From Fidelibacterota bacterium (GTDB lineage: Bacteria > Fidelibacterota > UBA8477 > JABMPR01): a DNA stretch of 12,058 bases. The position numbers were made by a program, and so were the translations under genes. The notes under the pieces were generated by a model that was not told the DNA's origin, did no database searches, and worked only from the letters and a program-made list of their open reading frames with translations. The DNA is taken from positions 1 to 12,058 of the forward strand of contig JAUVKO010000041.1 of the NCBI GenBank assembly GCA_030596225.1. The letters run 5' to 3'. Positions 6,010 through 12,058 of the stretch are shown piece by piece (the stretch's first letter is position 1; every line of letters begins with the position of its first letter).

Positions 6010-7421
6010 CCAAGTAACCAATAAACCCAGATCACTGCCACCGCCGGTCCCAGAATTCCCATCAGGAGTCCACCTTTCAGGAAATCAGTGGATTTTAAAT
6101 CTCCTGTAGCGAATGCAATAGCATTGGGTGGGGTTGAAATCGGTAGACCCATGGCAACGGAGGCACCTAGAGCCAGTGGGATTACGATAATGGGTTCAAA
6201 TCCAACCGCGACAGCTATTCCCAGGGGAGCCAGAATGTTGGTGGCGGCAGTATTGCTCATGAAGTTAGATAAAAGCATGGTAATATATGCCAATAAGAAG
6301 GCGAGAGCCATGACCCCCAGAGATCCAATGGGTAGCAGACCTAATAGCCAATCAGCGAGACCGGTTTTCTGAATGGCAATACCTAATGATAAACCTCCGG
6401 CTAGCAATAATAGAACATCCCATTGGAGCCGTCGTATATCTGTAGCATTAAGAATTCCCGTAACGGCGAAGATGGTAATAGGCAGGAATGAAACCACAGC
6501 CGTAGGCATACCGTGCAGGGGACCGGTCATCCATAAGAGGACAGTTACCATGAAAACCGGGAAAACCAGCATACGTTTCCACATGGGCAGCAATGATCCG
6601 GTACGTGTTTCCCATTCCAGTCCACGCAGATCCAGGCTCTCATTCATGGACGGATGAGCAAATTTCAAATACAGCCAAATGATGAAAAATAAAATAATAG
6701 CAGGTGGTAAGCCGGCCATCATCCACTGAACAAAGTCAATGTTATGCGTTTCAGATAGAAGACCTGCCGCAATGGCATTTGGTGGACTACCGATAATAGT
6801 TGCCATACCACCCACATTTGCTGAGAAGGGGATACCCAAAAGGAGTGCTTTTACAAAAGGATCCTTTTTATCCAGAGCAGCGATCACAGGGGCCATAACT
6901 GACATCATCATAGCTGTAGTTGCCGTATTAGACATGAACATGGAGAACATAAAGGTGATCCCCATGGCACCAAGAAGAATAACGGCAGGACGAGTCCCAA
7001 ATCCGCGCAAGACAAACCGGGCCATCATCCTGTCTAAACCGGTAGTCTGGGCAGCCTGACCCAGCACAAAGCCTCCCAGGAATAACCACATAATAGGGCT
7101 GGACCAGGGGGCAACAAAGATCTGCCAATCTTTAGGTCCGGTTGCAAACACACCGCCCGGTCGTCCCAGAATGAGGATTTCCAACCCGATGATCAGAATG
7201 GCCACGGCAAAGGCGGGGATTGCCTCGCTGACCCATAAACCGGCTGCAAAGATCAGAATAAACAGAGTCCACATGGGGGCCGGGTCCAAACCGCTGTATT
7301 CCGGGATAAATGCAATACTGGCTGCAACGAGTGCAGAGATAAGCAGTTTTACGAATCTTCTGGTTGACGAGATTTGCAATTTCCCCAGTAACCTGGATGC
7401 TTGTCTACGAGTATCTAGCAT
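6006..7421 (-). CDS. DASS/SLC13-family sodium:divalent anion symporter
   Basis: The protein has 471 residues and is an inner-membrane secondary transporter for di/tricarboxylates, sulfate or phosphate. It shows the duplicated signature of the divalent anion:Na+ symporter family. The SNT motifs are at 164-166 (FMSNTATTA) and 389-391 (FMSNTAATN). Each is followed by a PPNAI loop, GSPPNAI (211-217) and STPPNAIA (429-436). In the crystallised member VcINDY these elements bind Na+ and the carboxylate. Hydrophobic segments run throughout, after a basic N-terminus (residues 1-25). The start at 7421 has only a weak ribosome site. The substrate cannot be decided from the sequence; di- or tricarboxylate is most typical when both SNT/PPNA halves are intact. 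It lies downstream of the deacetylase gene on the same strand, separated by an inserted repeat. The stop lies inside a repeat arm. Confidence 0.9.
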   Translation of the reverse strand: MLDTRRQASRLLGKLQISSTRRFVKLLISALVAASIAFIPEYSGLDPAPMWTLFILIFAAGLWVSEAIPAFAVAILIIGLEILILGRPGGVFATGPKDWQIFVAPWSSPIMWLFLGGFVLGQAAQTTGLDRMMARFVLRGFGTRPAVILLGAMGITFMFSMFMSNTATTAMMMSVMAPVIAALDKKDPFVKALLLGIPFSANVGGMATIIGSPPNAIAAGLLSETHNIDFVQWMMAGLPPAIILFFIIWLYLKFAHPSMNESLDLRGLEWETRTGSLLPMWKRMLVFPVFMVTVLLWMTGPLHGMPTAVVSFLPITIFAVTGILNATDIRRLQWDVLLLLAGGLSLGIAIQKTGLADWLLGLLPIGSLGVMALAFLLAYITMLLSNFMSNTAATNILAPLGIAVAVGFEPIIVIPLALGASVAMGLPISTPPNAIAFATGDLKSTDFLKGGLLMGILGPAVAVIWVYWLLG

Positions 7422-7432
7422 GGGAATTTATA

Positions 7433-7623
7433 TCCCTCGACAAAGCCTGTACTGAGTACTTCGACTACGCTCAGTATAAACTCCGCCGAAGTGCTCGGGA
7501 TGACGAGGCTGTCTATTGGCTATGAAGATATGGAGATATAATTTGCTGTTATCCGGAATGCTTTGGTGTTGTTCAGTATGGAATTGGTTTCCCCGAGCCG
7601 TCATCCCGAGCGGAGTCGAGGGA
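7433..7623. repeat. Composite palindromic insertion between the deacetylase and transporter genes
   Basis: The block is bounded by TCCCTCGAC (7433-7441) and its exact reverse complement GTCGAGGGA (7615-7623). Inside are CTCGGGATGACG (7494-7505) and its exact complement CGTCATCCCGAG (7599-7610), plus a small stem TACTGAG (7450-7456) / CTCAGTA (7470-7476). ACTTCGACTACGCTCAG (7458-7474) is the complement, at 16 of 17 bases, of 8823-8839. These units belong to the widely dispersed CTGAGCGAAGTCGAAG / TCATCCCGAGCGGAGTCGAG repeats. Their chance translations (TERSRS, PSTPLGMT) often appear as false ORFs. About 90 bp of unrelated sequence sits between the inner arms. No gene is present in this 241 bp gap. 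Confidence 0.75.
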
Positions 7624-7662
7624 CAAAGAGCGAGGGGCGAAGAGTCTGAAGACAAACTCGTA

Positions 7663-8580
7663 CTATTTATCCCCATTCTCAATCAATACCTCTGCAACTG
7701 CCTGTGTGCAATTAGTCAGGTCATTGAGATCATAACCACCTTCCAAACCGATCAGCAGGTGTGGGGAAATGTCCAGGCAATATCGGGTGAATTCGGCAAA
7801 ATGTTCCGGCAGGAGTTGCATCCCACCCAAAGGATCATTCTGACTGGCATCAAAACCGGCACTGATGATAAGCAACTCCGGTTCCCAGGCTTTTAGAAAT
7901 GGGATTGCCTTTTTATCAAAAGCGCTAAAGTATTCATCTTTTCCAGAACCTGCTGCTAAAGGAATATTCAAAACATTATTGAAATCGCCTTGCTCATGTT
8001 CAGCACCTGTTCCGGGGTAGTATGGCCATTGATGCAGTGAGCAGTAGGCCATCTGCCGGTCAGATTCAAGAATATGCTGGGTTCCGTTGCCATGGTGAAC
8101 ATCCCAATCCAAAACTGCGATGCGATCAATGCCTTTTATCTGAGTAGCATAATTGGCGGCAATAGCACAATTGCTAAAAAGACAAAATCCCATAGCATGT
8201 TCACGCTCAGCGTGATGTCCCGGAGGGCGGGAAAGGATGAAAGAGGATTCTTTGTTCTCAATGATACGATCGATTCCGTCTAACCAGGCGCCAGCACTTT
8301 GTAAGGCGATATCATAACTTTCGGGGCTGACCGGTGTATCCGGATCCAAATTGAAGCCACCACGCTCAGCAGTATTCTTAACATTGAGAATATGGGATTG
8401 AGAATGGACCAGCCTGAGTTCATCCACACTGGCACGGCGTGGTTCAACCCAGTTAATAACATCACTGTGCTCAATTCGCTGAATGCCTTTGATACAGGCA
8501 TTGAGACGTTCAGGGCGTTCCGGATGACCAAATCCGGTATCATGGTGCAGAAATCGATCGCTGGATAAAATATTAATCAT
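7663..8580 (-). CDS. Histone deacetylase-like amidohydrolase (class II HDAC / AcuC family)
   Basis: The protein has 305 residues from ATG 8580. An upstream in-frame ATG at 8655 would add 25 residues without similarity to the family and would start close to a repeat. The fold begins at FLHHDTGFGHPERPERL (residues 10-26), which favours the inner start, although neither start has a strong ribosome site. The Zn-dependent active site is complete: RPPGHHA (118-124, tandem His), LDWDVHHGNG (157-166, with the D-x-H Zn ligands), a third Zn Asp in SAGFDA (240-245), DPLGG (249-253) and LEGGYD (279-284, catalytic Tyr). Bacterial members are cytoplasmic and deacetylate acetyl-lysine, acetylpolyamines or related amides. 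The true substrate is unknown here. It is upstream of the SLC13 transporter on the same strand and may once have formed an operon with it. Confidence 0.9.
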   Translation of the reverse strand: MINILSSDRFLHHDTGFGHPERPERLNACIKGIQRIEHSDVINWVEPRRASVDELRLVHSQSHILNVKNTAERGGFNLDPDTPVSPESYDIALQSAGAWLDGIDRIIENKESSFILSRPPGHHAEREHAMGFCLFSNCAIAANYATQIKGIDRIAVLDWDVHHGNGTQHILESDRQMAYCSLHQWPYYPGTGAEHEQGDFNNVLNIPLAAGSGKDEYFSAFDKKAIPFLKAWEPELLIISAGFDASQNDPLGGMQLLPEHFAEFTRYCLDISPHLLIGLEGGYDLNDLTNCTQAVAEVLIENGDK

Positions 8581-8660
8581 GGGTCGAAGATATTCAAATC
8601 CCGTGCCTGTGATAGTATATGTTAAAATCTTTTTGAATAAATTATACGGAATCATCCCAA

Positions 8661-8696
8661 ATAGTCTTCGCGAGGGAGGAACGACCGCGGCGATCT
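8661..8696 (+). repeat. Dispersed repeat, copy A (GAGGAACGAC type)
   Basis: These 36 bases match 8883-8918 in direct orientation at 31 of 36 positions, sharing ATAGTCTTC, GGAGGAACGAC and GCGATCT. The pattern resembles the common GCGAGGAACGAAG...GCAATCT dispersed repeat of many bacterial genomes. It lies in the divergent spacer, which has no gene between 8656 and 8981. Confidence 0.65.
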
Positions 8697-8746
8697 GGTT
8701 TTGTGAGTAGGCACATGTCTTAATAGATGCCCCTACTCACAAAACC
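8697..8746. repeat. 15-bp inverted repeat (hairpin)
   Basis: GGTTTTGTGAGTAGG (8697-8711) pairs perfectly with CCTACTCACAAAACC (8732-8746) around a 20-base loop. It starts at the base after repeat copy A. It lies between divergent genes, so it is unlikely to be a terminator for either. A dispersed palindromic unit is more likely. Confidence 0.7.
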
Positions 8747-8766
8747 TTGAAATGAGTATCCTTCTA

Positions 8767-8786
8767 CCCCGGGTTAAAACCCGGGG
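8767..8786. repeat. GC-rich near-palindrome
   Basis: CCCCGGGTT (8767-8775) and AACCCGGGG (8778-8786) pair perfectly around two bases. This is the third distinct palindromic unit in the same spacer. Confidence 0.65.
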
Positions 8787-8812
8787 CTATTGAGATTGTG
8801 AGATTATTTCAC

Positions 8813-8850
8813 GGAGCTTGTGCTGAGCGAAGTCGAAGTGTTCGCAAAGA
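8813..8850. repeat. Dispersed CTGAGCGAAGTCGAAG repeat
   Basis: The core CTGAGCGAAGTCGAAGT (8823-8839) matches the complement of 7458-7474 at 16 of 17 positions. It belongs to the same family as the composite block between the deacetylase and transporter genes. Confidence 0.65.
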
Positions 8851-8882
8851 CTCATTATATGGTTTTGTAAGAATAACCTGTG

Positions 8883-8918
8883 ATAGTCTTCACGAAGGAG
8901 GAACGACTGTAGCGATCT
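8883..8918 (+). repeat. Dispersed repeat, copy B (GAGGAACGAC type)
   Basis: Direct copy of 8661-8696, with five substitutions in 36 bases. The two copies bracket the hairpin, the CCCGGG palindrome and the CTGAGCGAAG repeat. Confidence 0.65.
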
Positions 8919-8929
8919 CGAACCATTTT

Positions 8930-8963
8930 AATTATTGCATAACTGACCCTTTAGGCTTAAATA
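8930..8963 (+). promoter_or_regulatory. Candidate promoter and operator of the efflux operon
   Basis: AATTATTGCATAACT (8930-8944) is an imperfect palindrome, with arms AATTAT and ATAACT about TGC (five of six pairs). This is a shape seen in TetR operators. It overlaps a weak -35 candidate (TTGCAT, 8935-8940), which is 17 bases from TAAATA (8958-8963). Both hexamers match the consensus poorly. Together they suggest autoregulation, but this is tentative. Confidence 0.25.
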
Positions 8964-8981
8964 TGACCCGGGAGTCGAATA

Positions 8982-9611
8982 ATGAATATTAAGCCAGATC
9001 AAAAACAGCTATCTCGTAAAGAACGGGAACGTAGACAACACCGTAACGAAATCATAGAGGCGGCTGTCCACTTGTTTGCCAGAAAAGGATTCAACGAAAC
9101 AAAACTTGAGGATGTCGCCGCTTTAGCTGAGTTCGGCAAAGGCACAATCTATAATTATTTTGAGAATAAGGATGATCTTTTACTATCCAGTATCAAGTAT
9201 GTAATTGAAGATGCACAAGAGTATCTTCAGAATCAATTACATGATGTTACCGATGTTATCGAACGTCTGCGTCTTATCGTTACCACACAGTTTGATTACT
9301 ATGATCAACACGAAGATTACATGCGTCTTATGATATCTCAACATAGAAATATCATTCGCGAAATAACGCATTTGGGTAACCCTGAATTATACAAGAAAAT
9401 GCAGAAGCTCAATAATATGCTTATCAAGGAATTTCAACAGGCGATCGATGCCAACAGGATTAAACCCGGATCAGCAAAGTCTTATACCAACTTATTGGTC
9501 GGGATGATCCATGGACAATTTAGAGCACTTAGTTCTGGAGAGATAAATAAAAATGAGATTGATCCGGAAGAGATCGTTGACATCTTTCTATTTGGAGCAA
9601 GTCATGAATAA
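8982..9611 (+). CDS. TetR/AcrR-family transcriptional regulator of the efflux operon
   Basis: The protein has 209 residues, typical for TetR regulators. ATG 8982 has a GGGAG site seven bases upstream (8970-8974). After a basic leader, residues 22-66 form the DNA-binding domain. It includes IIEAAVHLFARKGFNETKL and the recognition helix GKGTIYNYFENKDDLL (52-67). The rest is the helical ligand/dimer domain, rich in hydrophobic and Asp/Glu residues, and cannot be matched to a ligand. Its last eight bases overlap the start of the TolC-like gene, so the regulator is co-transcribed and probably translationally coupled with the pump parts. Many TetR efflux regulators are instead divergent. The likely role is a repressor of its own operon, released by a pump substrate. 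Confidence 0.93.
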   Translation: MNIKPDQKQLSRKERERRQHRNEIIEAAVHLFARKGFNETKLEDVAALAEFGKGTIYNYFENKDDLLLSSIKYVIEDAQEYLQNQLHDVTDVIERLRLIVTTQFDYYDQHEDYMRLMISQHRNIIREITHLGNPELYKKMQKLNNMLIKEFQQAIDANRIKPGSAKSYTNLLVGMIHGQFRALSSGEINKNEIDPEEIVDIFLFGASHE

Positions 9612-11040
9612 ATCTCTAAGAATCCTATTTATCATACTTGGTTTGTTCGGTAGTGGATATTCTGAAACACTGGAATTAAGCCTGGAGAAGGCGATTGATC
9701 TGGCGCTTGAGAACAATGTAAGCATGCAAAACGCCCAGGAAGACCTGGTGAAAGCCAGAGCTCAGCGGAAGGAAGCTTTTTCATCAGCATTACCGGTTAT
9801 CTCAGCTTTTGGACAAATCTCTCACAGCTTTTCCATCGCTTCACAACCCATGTCATTTCCAGTGCCTTTTGGCGTAATCGATGCTCTTGGGAATCCGGTT
9901 CCTCTCACAGACGATTCAGGAAATATGGTTCCATATATTGATCCTTTCGGTAATGTTACCAACAACAACCTGCAGCTGACCGGGGTTCAACTGGTGCCAG
10001 TGGACTTGGCTTTCGGAACAGATAATACTATGGTCTATGGTGTGAATCTCACCCAACCTCTGTTTGAGGGACGGGTCATTGCTGCTATTCGAGGGGCAAA
10101 TGTTTATGGCGACCTGGCCAATTCTGCTGCGAAAGTTACCCGACTCTCAGTTATCGAAAATACTAAGAAAACCTTTTATCAGGTTCTTCTGGCTGACAGA
10201 ATGATCTCAGTCATGGAAAATTCTCTGCAGGTTATGAATCAAAATCTGGCTAACGTGACCGCCCTTTACGCTCAGGGAAAAACAGCAGAATTCGATGTCA
10301 TTCGTGCGGATGTGCAAGTTGCCAATCAGACCACCATGGTGAGTAATGCTCGTAAGATACGTGAACTGGCCTATGCAGCCTTAAAACGCAGCTGTGGTCT
10401 TAGTATTGGGCAAGACATCCAAACCGTGGGTGAACTTCAGGTAGAGATCAAAAGTGATCTGGTGCTGGCTGATCTGGAGCGGAAAATGCTGGCCGGGCAA
10501 CCTATGCTGGACCAGTTGAATGCCAATGTCCGCCTCATGCTGGAAAATATTCTTATGGTGAAGGCTGAATTTATGCCGTCTGTGGCTCTGACCGGCTCCT
10601 ATCAGCAGATGCTGCCATATAATGATGGAAACTATGAAGATGCTAAATTCAGGGAATCTTCATCACTGGCTATAGGGTTCAATCTCCCCATATTTAATGG
10701 TTTTGGATCTACAGCACGAGTCCAAAAAGCCAAAGCTGATCATCGTAAATCTGAATACCAACAACAGGATGTTAAAGAAAATCTACTCCTTGAACTCAAA
10801 AGTATTTATCTGAGCATCCTCGAATCATCCAAAAAGATTGAAGCCGGTCTAAAGGGAGTGGGACAAGCTCGCAAGGGCGTGGATATGGCTCAGCGCCTTT
10901 TTCAACAAGGTATGGCCAGTCAGCTTCAGGTTCTGGATGCGCAAAGTGCCAGTGATCAAGCTGAACTTGGACTTTATCAAGCATATTTTGAATATAACAG
11001 TGCTCGTGCGTCACTCGCTCGTGCTCTTGGAGAAGAATAA
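9604..11040 (+). CDS. TolC-family outer-membrane efflux protein
   Basis: The protein has 478 residues from ATG 9604. GGAG six bases upstream (9594-9597) and the signal peptide (residues 1-20, ending SGYS) fix this start; an upstream in-frame ATG at 9553 lies inside the TetR gene. There is no lipobox, unlike OprM-type members. The two OEP repeats are seen: LSLEKAIDLALENN (25-38) through QPLFEGRVIAAIRGANVYGD to about 265, and from about 290 to the end with LPIFNGFGSTARVQKAKADH (361-380) and GMASQLQVLDAQSASDQAEL (436-455). Long coiled-coil helices surround beta segments. Residues 81-145, between the two first beta-strands, form an unusually long loop rich in Pro, Gly, Asn and Asp, probably facing outward. 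It is the exit duct for the tripartite pump whose adaptor follows with a one-base overlap (TAATG). Confidence 0.93.
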   Translation: MNKSLRILFIILGLFGSGYSETLELSLEKAIDLALENNVSMQNAQEDLVKARAQRKEAFSSALPVISAFGQISHSFSIASQPMSFPVPFGVIDALGNPVPLTDDSGNMVPYIDPFGNVTNNNLQLTGVQLVPVDLAFGTDNTMVYGVNLTQPLFEGRVIAAIRGANVYGDLANSAAKVTRLSVIENTKKTFYQVLLADRMISVMENSLQVMNQNLANVTALYAQGKTAEFDVIRADVQVANQTTMVSNARKIRELAYAALKRSCGLSIGQDIQTVGELQVEIKSDLVLADLERKMLAGQPMLDQLNANVRLMLENILMVKAEFMPSVALTGSYQQMLPYNDGNYEDAKFRESSSLAIGFNLPIFNGFGSTARVQKAKADHRKSEYQQQDVKENLLLELKSIYLSILESSKKIEAGLKGVGQARKGVDMAQRLFQQGMASQLQVLDAQSASDQAELGLYQAYFEYNSARASLARALGEE

Positions 11041-12058
11041 TGAGAACAAACAAAACAACAACTATGGCAATGTTAACCGCATTCATATTTATTGTACTTG
11101 TGGGTTGTGGAGCACAGTCCGATACTAAAGAACAGTTAGAAACAAAAGTACCGGTAGCCATAGACACAGTCGCGTATGAACATTTCCAGATCGATTATCA
11201 CAGTATTGGTCGTGTTGTGTCTGAAAATCAGGTTAATTTACTTTTTCAATCCGGTGGACAGGTAGACTCAATATGGGTTCATATTGGTGATTATGTGTTG
11301 AAAGATCAACGCTTGGCGAGTATTGAAACTGATGTATATGAAACCATGTACATCCAGGCCAAATCCATGTATGAGAAATCAAAACGTGATTTGGAAAGCT
11401 CCCGTTCACTTTTTAAGTCAAATGTCATTTCATCTGATCAGTTCGAAATGGCTCGCCTTGGCCGGGATAATGCCAGAGCCGGATATACTCAGGCAAAAAA
11501 ATCTATGGATAACACGACCTTGACAGCACCATTTAATGGCTGGATCGTCGCAAAAAACCTGAATATTGGTGATCTGGTTGCTCCCGGCGCTGCTATGCTG
11601 CCACCCCTGGTATTGGCTGATATGGATCATCTAAAGATCATCGTACCTGTTCCGGAAGCACGTATTGGACAGATCAAAGAGGAGCAACAAGCTCAGGTTA
11701 GTTTTAAGACCTTCCCTGATCGCATTTTCACAGGAAAAGTTCTGAGAGTTGGTTTAGCACCTAAGGATTTCTCTAATAATTATGATGTGGAGGTGCGCAT
11801 AAGCGGGAATGTGAGTGGCCTCAAATTGGGGTTGGTCGCAGATGTTCGTATTGTGCTTGAGTCTTTTGATGAAGCCCTTGTTTTTCCCCTCAATCTTGTA
11901 CAGGACGATGGAATTACACAGTATGTATTTATAGAACAAGATGGTCGTGCTGTTCGTAAAGATATAACTATCCAGGCTCTTTCGGGATCCAAAGTATTTC
12001 TCAAAGCTGATATTATGCCAGATGATATTCTCATAGTTAAGGGACATAATGATGTGAA
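11040..12058 (+). CDS. Periplasmic adaptor lipoprotein (HlyD/RND membrane fusion protein), 3' end beyond window
   Basis: The frame is open from ATG 11040, which shares its A with the TAA of the TolC-like gene, to the window edge (339 full codons, no stop). GGAG at 11029-11032 is seven bases upstream. Residues 1-22 are a lipoprotein signal ending LVG-C23-G, so the mature protein should be lipid-anchored. A lipoyl/barrel-sandwich half follows (VNLLFQSGGQVDSIWVHIGD, about residues 63-82). Next comes an alpha-helical hairpin (about 95-160, with FKSNVISSDQFEMARL), then TAPFNGWIVAKNLNIGDLV (second lipoyl half) and the beta-barrel region VPVPEARIGQIKEEQQAQVS. The last part, LVFPLNLVQDDG onward, is the membrane-proximal domain. 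It couples an inner-membrane RND (or ABC) pump to the TolC-like duct. The RND-style order predicts the pump gene directly downstream. Confidence 0.92.
   Translation, partial: MRTNKTTTMAMLTAFIFIVLVGCGAQSDTKEQLETKVPVAIDTVAYEHFQIDYHSIGRVVSENQVNLLFQSGGQVDSIWVHIGDYVLKDQRLASIETDVYETMYIQAKSMYEKSKRDLESSRSLFKSNVISSDQFEMARLGRDNARAGYTQAKKSMDNTTLTAPFNGWIVAKNLNIGDLVAPGAAMLPPLVLADMDHLKIIVPVPEARIGQIKEEQQAQVSFKTFPDRIFTGKVLRVGLAPKDFSNNYDVEVRISGNVSGLKLGLVADVRIVLESFDEALVFPLNLVQDDGITQYVFIEQDGRAVRKDITIQALSGSKVFLKADIMPDDILIVKGHNDV

Noticed and set aside
7428..7682. Leftward 84-residue reading frame in the deacetylase-transporter gap
   Set aside because: It is a translation of the palindromic repeats (PSTPLGMT, TERSRS strings) and has no family similarity or ribosome site.
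7516..7896. Rightward 126-residue reading frame
   Set aside because: It runs through the repeat block and then antisense to the intact deacetylase gene.
8581..8655. 25-residue N-terminal extension of the deacetylase from ATG 8655
   Set aside because: The family fold begins right after the inner ATG, and the extension begins next to a repeat with no strong ribosome site. It remains possible.
8798..8992. Rightward 64-residue frame before the TetR gene
   Set aside because: It contains the same repeat-derived CAERSRS string and is made of dispersed repeats.

Overview
This is a 12 kb stretch of moderate-GC bacterial chromosome. It carries seven intact or edge-truncated protein genes, one broken gene and a dense population of small palindromic repeats. 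No rRNA, tRNA, CRISPR array or transposase gene was recognised. Good Shine-Dalgarno sites, a TolC-type outer-membrane factor and an adaptor with a lipobox point to a diderm (Gram-negative) bacterium. The protein set and the interspersed repeats would fit the FCB/Marinimicrobia-type lineages of environmental metagenomes, but that placement is an inference.

Left part (1-3660): an inverted-repeat element is cut by the window start. It is followed by a small array of TAGCCGA motifs spaced two helical turns apart, which runs into the start of an AAA ATPase/DUF4143 gene. A 565 bp spacer follows, with a hairpin and a remnant of the same element family. Next is a dehydrogenase of the alanine dehydrogenase / N5-(carboxyethyl)ornithine synthase type, which faces a leftward gene across a 340 bp spacer holding one terminator for each.

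Middle (3660-5900): a leftward exported protein joins a ChaN-like domain, a methionine-rich linker and a PDZ domain. Behind it lies a complete 161 bp element that is one long imperfect palindrome (MITE-like). It directly abuts a membrane-protein gene that has lost its 5' end and carries a frameshift.

Right-middle (5900-8980): a leftward pair encodes a class II histone-deacetylase-like amidohydrolase and then a DASS/SLC13 sodium:anion symporter. The two are separated by a 191 bp composite palindromic insertion. Both flanks of the pair are packed with other palindromes and dispersed-repeat fragments.

Right end (8980-12058): a tightly overlapping operon encodes a TetR regulator, a TolC-like outer-membrane factor and a lipoprotein periplasmic adaptor (HlyD/RND type) that runs off the window. 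An inner-membrane pump gene is expected just beyond the edge. The adaptor has no stop codon inside the window.

The most unusual signals are the full-length palindromic element family, its junction with the broken membrane gene, the phased repeat array ahead of the AAA ATPase, and the ChaN/Met-rich/PDZ architecture.
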